64,000 nt of DNA, from contig JARWMV010000241.1 of the NCBI GenBank assembly GCA_030998015.1, positions 1,054,001 through 1,118,000 of the forward strand. The letters are read 5' to 3'. Each line of letters begins with the position of its first letter. The stretch's first letter is position 1. The stretch comes from Ceratorhiza oryzae-sativae. Lineage: Eukaryota; Basidiomycota; Agaricomycetes; Cantharellales; Ceratobasidiaceae. A program made the position numbers and the translations under genes. The notes under the pieces were generated by a model, which saw nothing but the letters and a program-made list of their open reading frames with translations, did no database searches and was not told the origin of the DNA. Below are positions 53,840-64,000 of the stretch, piece by piece.

Positions 53840-55643
53840 GTAGGTTTCTCTAGATCAATTAAACTTCCAACCTTCTCTGAGACTGACTTAGGACGTTCTT
53901 CAGCTTTGACTTTCCAGCAATTGGGGCAGCTTTCAAACTTCTGACTGGAATTGCCACATTTGGGGCATTGTCCTACCTTCCTTCACTTCTCCTGGATCTC
54001 CACTGTCACAAAGCCACCTGATCTTTTGCTTGTGGGTTTCAAGGTGCCTGGCAATAAGGAGTTGGAGGTTGACTGCATTTCTTTGCAAGCCTTGAACAGT
54101 GTGTTGTCAATATGGCAGGCAATGCTGATCAGCTCATCCAAACTGGTGATGCTCTAGCCAATGGTGTGCTGAATGAGCTTGCTGCAGTCAAAGGGCTTGA
54201 GGCCTTGGTGAAATGCAGCCATCAGAGCACTGTCAGACCAATCCAGCTCTCCTGCAATTACCCTAAAGTCTGTGGCAAAGTAGCTGGCAGAGCCTGTTTG
54301 TTTCAGCTTGTTGATTTGGTGCTTGGCAGCCTGCAGGGCTGCAGGAGCAGACCAATTGGCAAGGAATCAAGTTTCAAATGCCTCCCAACTGTTGATAAGT
54401 GGATCCTAGTCTCCCCCAAGCAGTTTATTGAGGTATTATTGGCCCCATTGTTTGGGGATGCCCTCCTTCCAGGTTCACCAGCACATACATGATCCTGGAA
54501 TTGTCTGTGGGAAAGCTGGAGAGGTTGGCAACAAAGTATGTTTTGCAGTCAAGTAGGAATGAATTTGCTGTGTTCCCCTTCTTGCCACTGTACTCCTCTG
54601 GGCCAGGAATCTTTGACTTTGGCTGAAGGGGAGCTTGGGTTTGTGTTGCTGCGCATGCAGCTTGCTCCAGAGGACATGTGAGACCATGGGTGAGGATGTT
54701 GGTGATGTTATTCATGGTGCACACTTCCTCCTGCTCTTTTGTCTCTTGCTAAGGTGCAGGAGTCCAACGCAGGCCATCTGCACTGCGTGGGATGGGTTGT
54801 GGGGGTACACTGGTGTGCAAGGGGGGCAGCGAAACTGCTGGCTGTGCAGCTGGCTGCATTTCTTGTGCTGTCGTGTTGCAAGGGAATTCTGTGATCACTG
54901 GGGTGGTGTGAAAGGTCATTTTGCTTGGCTGGGAGGGTGGATGTTCCTGTAGGGTTGAACTCCATCACACTTTGCTCTGCTGGACTCCTAGGTGCATGTA
55001 GACGTTGTTTGTTGTCCTCCTCTGTGCTGCGTTCTGCCTTGGGCTGCCTGAGTGAGCCTGAGGGAGCTTCTGACCCAAATCTAGTTTGGATGGCATGCTC
55101 TCTCTATGATGATCCAGTGACCAGCAATAGTTTGGGGGTGCTCTCTCCTGCTGGGATGCTTGAGTGGACTGGAGCACATTGTTCTGTCTCCTTTGCCAGC
55201 CTGCTGATATCTTGACACATTTCTGTGAGAGCAGACATGATCCTTGTCCCTGATGTGCAAATCTCGCTGTTGAGATTGCTTTTGAGCTGTCGCTCCTGGT
55301 GCCAATGAGATAGTTGAAGAGATGACCCAGTTTTTGATGGTCTTCTGGACCATACAGAAAGGCCTGTGCACCGTCTGAGGATGTCGTGATGCCTGGTACA
55401 CTTCTTACTGGCACAAGCAATGCAGCTGGGAGTACTGAGGAGTTCCTGGCAGACGAAGTGGCTGAAGCAGAGCATTTTTTGGACATGGTGCTGCAGGCAC
55501 AGTATTAGTGCCTTGAGTTGTGGGTGTAGGTGATAGCCATGGGCTGATATGCATGAGGTGTGAGTGGCAAGCTGTTTATATGCTTGCACAAAGTGACGTT
55601 GGAATGGATGGTGGGGCATCAAGTGCAGAGTGGTAAGATGCAA
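53840..55643 (-). pseudogene. Gag of family-E copy 2
   Basis: Parallel to the Gag of copy 1. 55643-54965: N-terminal helical and disordered parts (AFLYGPEDHQKLGHLFNYLI). 54724-54425: linker and Gag core (CAATQTQAPLQPKSKIPGPE, FVANLSSFPTDNSRIMYVLV). 54400-54000: rest of the core, in pieces. Near 53930-53975 a CPKCGNSSQKFESC-like zinc knuckle has lost its His (copy 1 has CPKCGKSGHKFENC). Frame breaks throughout. Confidence 0.75.
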
Positions 55644-55667
55644 CCACCTGATAATAGCGCTTTATAA

Positions 55668-56052
55668 TCTCACTACCAACAACATGTAGACAGCTGGTGG
55701 AAATCCCTACAGGGACATACTGAGTCTCAGGGTCCTGAAATGGGTGAATAGACAAGGCAAAGCACCCTGGAGACCAGAGATGCTTCACACACTCAATTAA
55801 ATACCATTTGGGGCAAATATGGCAAGCGACGCATCAGTACAAGCAACAAACAGCTAACACAGTACAAGTTACAGGCAGCAAGTGTAAGCAAGTATAAGCA
55901 AGAATGGGGAAGGGCGAGCAACACAAGCAAGAGTAGGCAAAAATGGGAGCACATGCACATGTACAGGTTGTAAAAAGCAGGCAAAATCAAGGAAACAAAA
56001 GAGACAAATCACCAATGAAATCAATCACATGTCAGGAGCATGGCTCATGACA
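55668..56052 (-). repeat. LTR-E, 5' LTR of family-E copy 2
   Basis: 385 bp on the minus strand, TGTCATGAGCCATGCTCCTG to CATGTTGTTGGTAGTGAGA. It is followed by the leader of copy 2. It differs from its 3' partner at many sites, so the element is old. No clear target duplication. Confidence 0.83.
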
Positions 56053-56239
56053 CAACATCCAACCTTCAGCACACAAAACAGTATGCTTTAGCTCATCTCA
56101 TATTTTTATTGTCATTTACTCTTTGGCATAGGCAACTGCAAAGCAGGAGGGGATGAAATGTCCTCTGGAGACCCCATCAGACAACCCAGTTCATCTCTGA
56201 TCACATCACAAATTGACAACTTGTTGTATGAAATCAAAA
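56053..56239. other. Gap without recognisable gene
   Basis: Nothing supported; probably flank of the LTR-E pieces. Confidence 0.3.
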
Positions 56240-56405
56240 AGTATTTCAGCTGGTCTGTGAAGTGTCTCTGGTCTCCAGAGCACTTCACCTTGTTAATTCA
56301 TGCCCTATACTTCTGTAAGACCACCTGTCCTTGCCCCAAAGATCTATTGCAGCATTTCCAAAGCTCAAGACTCATGCCAACTGTTTACAATTTGTCAGTT
56401 GTGAC
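56240..56405 (+). repeat. LTR-E fragment (plus), 3' half
   Basis: GTCTGTGAAGTGTCTCTGGT and CTCCAGAGCACTTCACCTTG at the left and CAATTTGTCAGTTGTGACA at the right match the second half of LTR-E in inverse orientation to the copies before it. The first half is missing. Confidence 0.65.
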
Positions 56406-57328
56406 AAAGATGGAATTGTCTTCAGGGGGGAGGTTCCTTGACACCCAGCAGAGATTCATGAGCTCTAGAAATAAATCAGGAGCAGACAAATTTTCACAAT
56501 AAGCATTGTTATGGTCTCTTGCAATGTTAGTGCAGGAAAGATAGTAAATTCCATCAGTCAGTGGTATAAGCATTGTTCAATTGCTTCTTGTGATTGACTG
56601 GCTGTTTCCTCTTGTAAAAAAGCTTTCTTGACAGCGCAATTGCCTGATATGGCATGTCCAGAATTTTGGGAGGTGCTTCTGTGGTTGATTGAGCTGTTGT
56701 CAGTAAACCAGGTTGTGCCATATTAAAGGCCCAAATCAAATGCCAGAATCTAGCTCAACCCTCTTCATAATGTTCTATTGTTTGCTGAACCAGCTAGCAA
56801 AGTCTAGTTAAAGTGGTTTCCCTGTTCCATACAAAATACCTATTGCCAACTCCATTCAATATGAAATCACAGCATTCCAAAGCACACTGGTTTATTGCTA
56901 TTGATCCTTTAAACCAGTCAAGAAGCTCCAACTCTTGCTGGGGTTTGTCCAGAAAGAAGTCTGGGCACCTGGTAAGATGTTCAGCCATGTTCTTCATATG
57001 TGGTTTCAGCAAAATAACACAAAACATTCAAGAGCAAAAGGACAAAAGGGATGGTACAAACCAAGACATCCCCATCTCAAGCAAGTGTGGCCTCCTGAAA
57101 GTGCCATGTGTCCATGGCCTTTAAGATGACCCTCTCTGATTTTCTTGATTTTGTTCACCTGTTGCAACATATCCTTGTGCTATAGGTTCTGTTCATGTTT
57201 GTTCTCACTTGTACGCATGGCCTCTTGCTTTTTCTGCGTTTAGCCAGCCAACTGTTGCTTATTTCACTTGTAGTTGTTTAGCTCTCACTTATTGATATTT
57301 GTTACTTGTGTTTAGATCTCCAAATCGC
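56406..57328 (-). pseudogene. Possible BED-finger hAT-type relic
   Basis: Minus-strand coding pieces. 57027-56794 contains PHMKNMAEHLTRCPDFFLDK, which looks like the His/Cys half of a BED zinc finger (H-x3-5-C), followed by a helical stretch. Further pieces at 56739-56554 and 56573-56385 have no recognised motif. BED fingers occur at the N-terminus of hAT transposases, so this may be a hAT N-terminal relic. Frame changes are frequent. Evidence is thin. Confidence 0.35.
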
Positions 57329-57669
57329 TGTCACAAGCAACAACATTTAGACTGTGGGGTGTAGTCCTGAGAGTAAAGAGTGCTCCAAGAGAACTCCAGG
57401 ACAAGGACAAGTTGTCTCAGACTGGCGTTGCAAGGCAAAAATACAAGTGAAGTCAAGCAACAAGCAAGGGCTAGGAACTGCAAGTGATACAAGTGATAGC
57501 TGGTCAGCTGCAAGCGGAACAAGCAAGAGGAAATTCACTGAAGTGAGGGCAAGCAAGAAAAGAAGCGTATGTACAAGGACACATCACAAGTGGCAGAAAT
57601 AAATGAGGGGAATCAGATAAGCAAGTCACAAGCACATCAATTACTATTTCAAGAGCAAGGCTTTTGACA
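57329..57669 (-). repeat. LTR-E-like solo LTR (minus), diverged
   Basis: TGTCACAAGCAACAACA at 57329 and AGCAAGGCTTTTGACA at 57669 are LTR-E ends, with the ACAAGCAA-rich interior typical of the family. Flanks (ATCGC, ATGGT) do not match. Confidence 0.65.
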
Positions 57670-57674
57670 ATGGT

Positions 57675-57841
57675 ATTAAAGCAAGTTTATGATGTATCTC
57701 TGGTCTCCAGAGCACTTCAACTTGTCAATTTCCGTCATTCTGCTCCCCTTTGACAATTTCTCCCCATCCCAGAGCCCCTCTTGCAGCGTTTTCTTTCCTA
57801 GATTGCTGCTAACCATGTTCAAGTTCTCAGTTGTGACAGAG
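57675..57841 (+). repeat. LTR-E fragment (plus), 3' half
   Basis: Matches the same half as 56240-56405 (ATCTCTGGTCTCCAGAGCAC, CAAGTTCTCAGTTGTGACA). It lies back to back with the minus LTR-E at 57329, forming an inverted pair. Confidence 0.65.
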
Positions 57842-59243
57842 CAGGCACAACATGTGATGAAGGAACTAGTGTTTGTATTTCTTTGTTGCCCTGCCTGTTT
57901 ATCTGCTCTTATTGCACTTTTATGTCAAGGAATATCTGCTTGTGGCTCATGAAGTGAAGTATGTCTTGCTGCATAAAACTTGGTGATCTTGTACACTAGA
58001 TGCATTGATCAACACACCTCATGTGGCCATTGTATTGGTTCCTTTTTTTGAGTGCAAGGCAAAATGAGTGAGATAGGGGTAAATTTATTCCCCAAACCAT
58101 TTTTTTGGTTCAGGAAGGCACTGATATTTTTATGGAGAATGTGTAGGAAACTACCAACGTTGCTAGTCAAGCATCAGAGTGCAACATGGCAGTAATTTTC
58201 TACATGTTCTCCTTTTTTTCTAACTGTGCATATACACCCTCAAACCAGTTCCAACATATGTATAAGGAGTGCCTGACAGACAGTTGAATACCATCCTTTC
58301 CTTCATTGGCTACATCTCTTATATGCATTTCCAAAGCTAGCCAGAGACATTGTTGAGCACCACTTCTGCAAAGTTGAGCTCTGCTCTGTCATTTGCCTGT
58401 GCAGTCAACTGCTCTGTGCTTATTTGCATCAGTGACTGCCATATGAAAGTTTGCCTGCCTGTGTCACTCAGCTCATTAAGTCCCAACATATACTGGGTTG
58501 CCTGGCAATAGCATAAACAATCCTCAAGCCAACATCATAAGGGGGGGCAAGTGCTACAGAGATACTCCTGCACCATACAACTCATTGGACTATACAACAG
58601 GCTAACACCAATAGATCTCCTGCATAATGAACCAATTGGCAAATACAACAGTAGAAGCAGGAAGAGAACTTTCACCTGCTGCACCTTCAATGGGGCTCAC
58701 AACAGCACTTGTCATGTAGACTTGTTATTCATGGCTACCAATTAGGCAGTATTCTTTGATATCAAGTCAATCTGTAGCCAACTAGCTGAAATGTGTATGT
58801 TTACAGTCATTTTCAATAAGCATTGAAAAGTAAGCACCAACTATTTTTCAAGCTCTGAAGGTCCAAACAGTTTTTGTTTGTATCTCCCTTGTTTCTCATC
58901 ATATAGTTTCATATACTATACTGTTCAAATCATAATAATGACGTGCAGATGTGAGGCTAACTTGTGGAGTGTGAAATATATTTTATAAAATCAAGCATTT
59001 ATACTCCTTGAACTATAGTTTGCAGTCATGTTGTTGCCATGGCTTGCTGTAAAAATGTGCAAAACTCATATTTGGATTTGGTGTGTACTAATACAGGTGC
59101 AATGCTATTACCCCAGAGTGTTAGTATAACTAATAGAACTGTAGAGGCTCTGGTCACATGATATTGTCATCCTCCTCCTTTCCTTGTACTTCATGCCTTG
59201 AAACTGAGCCTGGTCAAGTGATGTCTATGACATTATTCTTCAA
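57842..59243. other. 1.4-kb stretch without a recognisable gene
   Basis: Only short ORFs on either strand; one at 58551-58745 (plus) has no features I recognise. AT content rises toward 58900-59000. The sequence could be old transposon DNA or the 5' flank of the Tc1/mariner relic. Confidence 0.35.
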
Positions 59244-60400
59244 ATGTCACTTCTGCATGAAGCCAAGGCTATTTCCAAGATGACCGGAATTGGACTTAGG
59301 ACTGTAGAGACTGCTCTTTCTCATTATGAGGAGACAGGCTCTCCTGTCCAGCCTCCTTGTAATGTAGAAGTGCAGGGGCACCCAAAGATTCTCACATTTG
59401 AACATGTATTAGTGAGCATCTATGCTAGCATATGCGCTATCCTCTCGTTGTCATTATTTAGTTTTTTGTAGGAAACATCTGAAACAAACCTGATATCTTT
59501 CTTGATGAGCCTTGGGAAATTTTTTTCAAAGAATACAGGATCCAATGCTTTGCATCTAGTATATCACATGCTCTTGATTGGTGTGGGTTCACTATGATGA
59601 AGGTGAGGCTTATTTTGGGCAATTGCTCACACTGCTTACACCAGAGGAATATTATAGATGTCAAAGCAAGCCTTGGAGCATTCCAAAGCCAAGTGATATG
59701 CATTCTGGCTTGAGGTTGGCATGTGCTATTAGCCATTTCAGCTAGTTTTTGTAGATGAATCTTCATGTGATTGTTGTACTGCATACCATGGTCATGCCTG
59801 GAGTATGTCAGGGATGCAGGCATTTCATTGCACATTTTTTGTTTGAGGACACTGTTATGTTCTTTGTGAAATACTCAAATTGATCCAAGCTAACCATAAC
59901 AGATATTCAATACTTCATGCCATGTCTCTGGATGGTATACTCCATCTAGAGATTGTGGAAGGGTTGTTTACAGGCAATTTACTCTCAGATGTTATTGATT
60001 GGCTGCTAGTTGTCATGACACCTTTCTCTGGTCCAAACTCAGTCATTATCATGGATAACTGCTGGATTCATAAGAATCCAGAGATACTAGAGTATATTAT
60101 AGTGCAGTGATTTAATATATGTGCATAAAATATATAAGTTTACTCAATTTATTTTCCGCAGTAGCTCTATGACTTTCTACTACCATATTCACCAGACTTT
60201 AAGCCAATAGAGTCTGCATTTTCAGCCATTAAATATCATATTTGACAGCATGGCTCACCTGCATGGGAGGCATTGACAGGTGATGATACCCTTGAGGCTA
60301 AGTTATTCTTGACAGAAGCAGTATACAGTGTATCAGCTGCAGTTGCTGCTGGTTGGTTCCATATGTGTGGTTATATATCACATATAAAATTGAATAATTC
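59244..60400 (+). pseudogene. Tc1/mariner-type (DDE_3) transposase relic with introns
   Basis: 59244-59471 begins with a helix-turn-helix-like segment (AISKMTGIGLRTVETALSHY), followed by VQGHPKILTFEH. After a probable short intron near 59440-59470 (GTxxG..TAG) comes sequence resembling DIFLDEPW, then RIQCFASSISHALDWCGFTM-like. 59880-60110 carries YSILHAMSLDGILHLEIVEG and SVIIMDNCWIHKNPEILEYI, the second catalytic Asp of the DDE superfamily endonuclease 3. After a probable intron near 60110-60160 comes LYDFLLPYSPDFKPIESAFS with the third acidic residue (Glu in PIES). Several frame breaks. Terminal inverted repeats were not found. Confidence 0.72.
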
Positions 60401-60426
60401 ATATTAGATAAAAATCCATGCAGTAA

Positions 60427-61203
60427 CTATCCATGAAGCAACTGCATCTCATTGACAACCTCCTTAGCCTGCTGAATCAAGATGGTAGAAGCAATAAAGT
60501 TGATTTTTGTAATTTTTGTAAGCTCTTGAGGTGTTGAATCAGGCAAGACCAGATGATTGACAAGGATAAATCCATGTTCTTCAAGCTTATCAGCACAGGA
60601 TGGCAGGTTGAGCTTTGGATGCAAGTTGTTGATTGAGTCAAGCCAAACTGGAATAGTTGGAAAATCAATCAGATGATTGTTTCTGTTGTCATCTTGAGTA
60701 TTTGCACTTGATGCAAGAGCCAGTGTTGGAGCTGGAGTTGGAGCTAAGGGCTTGGCTGGTGGTGGTGGTTGAGGGGCTGGGTTGAAAAAACAACCAACTA
60801 AGGCCATAGAAGCCAAGAATACACCCACAGCAGCTGGATCCATGAACAGTTTGAGTGCAGCAGGAGCAGGAGCAGGCACAGGTGCAGGAGCAGGAATAGG
60901 CACAGGTGCCTGAGCTGGAGCTGGAGCTGGAGCTGGAGCCATGGCCTTATCATTTCCACAAGCTTTAGGAGCTTTGTCAACAAGGGTGAGCTTGAGTTGA
61001 GAGGGAGGTTCAGTGGTGGTTGCTTTGCCATTTTGCTTCATACAGAAAAACTCAGGTTTAAAACATCTCAGAATTGAATACACATACCACAACTGCTGCC
61101 CACATGGAGAGATCTTGAGGGGTAAGCAAACAGGACATGCTATCAAGAACATAACAAAATGTATGACCTGGTTGGGTACACCCATGCTCCTTTCAGTGGT
61201 CAT
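60427..61203 (-). CDS. Pro/Ala-rich hypothetical protein
   Basis: An open frame of 258 codons on the minus strand. Residues about 85-115 are a Pro/Ala repeat (APAPAPAPAQAPVPIPAPAP), followed by a short hydrophobic stretch (GVFLASMALVGCFF) and another Pro-rich run (PAPQPPPPAKPLAPTPAP). The C-terminal half is helical (NHLIDFPTIPVWLDSINNLH, INFIASTILIQQAKEVVNEM). The N-terminal part has two Cys and may be a non-coding segment or intron, since an upstream piece (about 61420-61210, KSQKAPAQSKFSAK..SKSAKS) appears to be coding with a GT..AG gap near 61300-61350. No family recognised. It is the longest unbroken non-retroviral ORF in this part, yet low-complexity sequence can stay open by chance. Confidence 0.45.
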   Translation of the reverse strand: MTTERSMGVPNQVIHFVMFLIACPVCLPLKISPCGQQLWYVYSILRCFKPEFFCMKQNGKATTTEPPSQLKLTLVDKAPKACGNDKAMAPAPAPAPAQAPVPIPAPAPVPAPAPAALKLFMDPAAVGVFLASMALVGCFFNPAPQPPPPAKPLAPTPAPTLALASSANTQDDNRNNHLIDFPTIPVWLDSINNLHPKLNLPSCADKLEEHGFILVNHLVLPDSTPQELTKITKINFIASTILIQQAKEVVNEMQLLHG

Positions 61204-61434
61204 GCAAGATCTTCTAGGTCTTGGGTCAGCATTACCATTTTCCCCAGAGTTTGGGTTACAACTCTTGGCAGATTTGGAGGTGCTCTTCTAGGGTGAAAGC
61301 GTTAGATAATCCACAACAACATAACAATTATGAATACCTTGCCTGGAACAGGTTCTGGAGTTGGATTGCATTTTTTGCAGAAAATTTGGATTGGGCTGGG
61401 GCTTTCTGGCTCTTCTTTAAAGACAAAAGCAAGG

Positions 61435-61963
61435 TGTTATGACCTGCACAGACAGCCATAATGTGACAAGTGAATTAGCCTATAGTTTATAGCATTTTCT
61501 CCTAAGTCAAACAAGCTATAAACATAGTCACATGACCTTGGTGCTTATCCTGGTGCTTACAGTGGTTGTTTAACTTGCTCCTGTGATTCTCTCCATTGTA
61601 ACTTGAAGCAAGGAGCAAGTTATCATGTTACCTCAGCACTTAAATGATGTGACCCTCAGACCTTGTGCAGCCCTATAAGATTTGGAGCTGCAACAACCCT
61701 AAGAGTGACTTACTTAATACTTGTTTACACTGCATGTGACCTATAACACACTGCAGACTGCAGAACAGTCTGACTCATACCTTGAAGGGTATATAACTCA
61801 TTGAAAGCAAGGCTGTGGACCCCAGCTTGCTTTATCTCATTGACCACAGGGGGCATGTGTACATAGTACATAAATACTATCAATATACACTGCAAATTAC
61901 CACTAACAACATAGCCACTACTTAAGGAATCAATAGAGACAAGGAGACAGAGGGGTCTTGACA
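61435..61963 (+). repeat. LTR-B (plus), 5' LTR of a gypsy element
   Basis: TGTTATGACCTGCACAGACAG to GGGGTCTTGACA, 529 bp. GTATATAACTCATTG near 61789 and CCCAGCTTGCTTTATC near 61822 mark the promoter/R region. No matching flanks: primer-site sequence follows directly, so it is a 5' LTR. Confidence 0.88.
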
Positions 61964-62129
61964 TGATAAAGCAAGCTTCACACTCAACTAGTGGCAAGAC
62001 ACAAATATCTAGCACAGATATTAAGGGCTGAGTACAAGAGATACTGACCAACCTCTGCATTACATGGGAGAACATTAAGAAACTATGGTGCAGCAGAACA
62101 CAGGAAGGATTACAAGATCCATGAGCCAA
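61964..62129 (+). promoter_or_regulatory. Primer-site-like sequence and leader of the LTR-B element
   Basis: Starts TGATAAAGCAAGCTTCACAC, closely similar to the sequence after LTR-D at 2495. The rest is leader, cut by the LTR-A at 62130. Confidence 0.5.
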
Positions 62130-63396
62130 TGTTACAGGTCAGGGTACACTTGAATATCTAGAGCCTAAGCAAATGTAGATATGTTAGTATACACTAATCA
62201 TACTCAATACTTCTTACACTATAACACTCAAAGTAGTCTTAATTGTTCACAGTGTAAACTGACTAATTTATAGGTATAAAGAGCAAGACTACTATGGTCA
62301 GGTTCCCTTAAATATCTTAAATGTAGTTCAGCCCTAGTTGCTTGGACTAACTGATACTAATCTTAATACTAAACTTAAGCAATGGCTTATAGGATAGATG
62401 GTGGACTGCCTAATGCATATACTTCCTCAGCTACAGGTACTTAGATTTCCTCTAATAGCTGGTACTTAATGTCATGCTCAATCAGGCAATATTGTATACT
62501 TATATATCTCTGTATATAATATACAACAAATCAGACAGTATATAACTAATATGGTACTTTATTCCTCAGTACTAGTTATATAAGAAATCACACACAGACA
62601 AGAGAAATAGAAAGAGAAAAAGAAACCAATAACCAGTCTGGGTTGAGTAAGAGTGGATGGTCTGGGAGGGCCTCAGAGGAGGTCCTTTTATACCCTGAGG
62701 AGGGCATTCCAGAGCCAAATAGATACATGCATGCCAGTGCAATCATCAAAAGAGGGTACTGCTATACTTGGGGTACACCCTGGCCCAGTATAGGATATGA
62801 GAGTAAAGACAGGGTGTGGATTGAAGGCATTGATGCTTCTGAGACCTGCTATTGGCTTGTAGATCATATTATCATAGTATATACATGTAATGAACAGAGG
62901 GTACATCTCAGTGAGTCATAAAGTGAGTCAGAGAAGCTTCTGGATCAATTTGGAAGGCTCTCCTGACTGACTGGAGTCATTAGATCTTGATTGATGGTCC
63001 AGTAAGATTCTAATGATCTTCAGGCCATTCTGGTGCAAGGATCTAGTGGATTGCGACAATCTTTGGGCAGCAGATACCGCCAAAGATTAGCTATCCATAG
63101 AGCATAAGATTGCTTTGATAGCATAAGCAGTTGCTAAGATATGAGCAGTGCAATGTTGTAATCAATATCTCCTGATAAGAGGAAATATTTCAACCTATAT
63201 ATCTCCCTGAGTTCTTAAGATAAAATCATGATAATATATGCGTTGGAAAGAGGAGAATTAGTACTATTTAATGGGACACAAATAGTGCAAATTCAGATTC
63301 ATAAAAATTCATTTAATTTCAAGAAAATTACAGAGGCATTGCTTGAGGTTGGCAGAGCAGACTAAAATAATAGAAAAATGTTAGTGATCCATAACA
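62130..63396 (-). repeat. LTR-A copy with strong CpG loss
   Basis: Reads TGTTACAGGTCAGGG to GATCCATAACA (1267 bp, with a short deletion near 62222). Flanks (GCCAA, CACTG) do not match, so it is not a simple solo LTR with its own duplication. Confidence 0.9.
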
Positions 63397-64000
63397 CACT
63401 GGGACAATGTTCAGGAAGAGCATGAATATGTCTCAGCAGATAGAAGACTAGAGCCAGAGGGGGAGGATTCCCCTGGAATCCTCACCATGGCAGGTTGGAT
63501 CATCAAACTGACCTGGAAAGTTTGCAAGATGTGCAAAATGGAAGAACTTTGAGCAAATAAACTGCAGGAATTAAACAAAAATCCCTTGCAAGACAATTGA
63601 GGGATAGTAATTCCTCTACCATCAGTAGTAGTGGAAACAGACAAGGATCACAGGTCCATGCAATCCAACAAGCCCTCCACAATACTGGAGAGGAAAGATC
63701 CTTCAGTATTAGTGAATACTGACAATGTTATTGATGTTATCAAAGATAACATCACCAAAGACAAGTTCTTTGGCCATATATGCACTGATACTAAGGCACA
63801 CCCTAACTTTGAATGGCAGGGAGACCTATTATTATATAGGTCATGGAATGCAATCTGCATCCCAGATGTCCTCTACAAGAGGAGGAGGGTGCTGAAGATA
63901 ATTATTGATCTCAGACATTCAGCAATTGGACACATGGGGTCCAAGAAAACAGTATTGTACATAAGATGATGGTATTGGTGGCCAACAATGGCCAAAGAAA
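63397..64000 (+). pseudogene. Gypsy pol fragment: integrase zinc domain (plus)
   Basis: One frame runs to the end of the window, with stops near 63551, 63600 and 63967. It starts WDNVQEEHEYVSADRRLEPE (the post-RNase H linker region), then DNITKDKFFGHICTDTKAHP, WQGDLLLYRSWNAICIPDVL, and the H2C2 zinc-domain start DLRHSAIGHMGSKKTVLYIR with YWWPTMAKE. Gag and RT are missing at the LTR-A boundary. It may belong to the LTR-B element that begins at 61435, since order and strand fit, but the deletion between them would be large. Confidence 0.75.

Overview
The window looks like a transposon island from a filamentous fungus, most likely an Agaricomycete (Basidiomycota; a Boletales- or Agaricales-type genome is my guess). 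The evidence is: chromodomain Ty3/gypsy elements with a collagen-like Gag, a DUF6589-type gene next to a RecQ-like helicase, hAT and Tc1/mariner-type transposase relics with short GT..AG introns, and strong CpG loss between repeat copies. I see no intact single-copy host gene, no rRNA and no CRISPR. Nearly everything is mobile DNA, much of it nested, and most coding regions carry stops or frameshifts.

Layout. 0-3.4 kb: a piece of LTR family A, a small MITE-like hairpin, then an LTR-D with its primer site and broken gag (+), itself holding a 215-bp MITE. 3.4-9.5 kb: an LTR-B (- strand) split by a 5.5-kb element with about 180-bp terminal inverted repeats, which carries a DUF6589-like gene (+) and a RecQ-like helicase gene (-), both decayed. 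9.5-10.6 kb: LTR-B polypurine end, a tRNA-like hairpin, and a decayed SF3 helicase resembling the Rep protein of circular ssDNA (CRESS) viruses. 10.6-16.3 kb: 3' half of an LTR-D chromovirus (-), its LTR split by a solo LTR-A. 16.3-31.35 kb: a 15-kb LTR-A chromovirus (-) with both LTRs, primer site, polypurine tract, gag, pol and a cluster of extra ORFs between pol and the 3' LTR. 31.4-38.6 kb: LTR-C, a hAT relic, and a third gypsy element (-) carrying a solo LTR-B and a foldback MITE. 38.6-42.4 kb: a second foldback MITE and an unidentified plus-strand coding locus split by a solo LTR-B. 42.4-43.7 kb: LTR-A. 43.7-56 kb: family-E chromoviruses (a + RT fragment abutting a - element, then an element lacking RT). 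56-61.4 kb: LTR-E pieces, a possible BED-finger hAT relic, a Tc1/mariner-type relic, and a Pro/Ala-rich ORF. 61.4-64 kb: LTR-B with primer site, LTR-A, and a gypsy integrase fragment (+).

Themes. (1) Nested insertions give a relative order: LTR-B entered the LTR-D element, and the DUF6589/RecQ element later entered that LTR-B. (2) LTR-A copies differ mainly by CG to TG/CA changes, as expected from cytosine methylation with deamination or a RIP-like process. (3) Three chromovirus families each keep an additional ORF downstream of the chromodomain, in the place where retroviruses carry env; the one in family A starts with a membrane anchor. Coordinates of decayed genes are approximate, because reading frames were assembled by eye.
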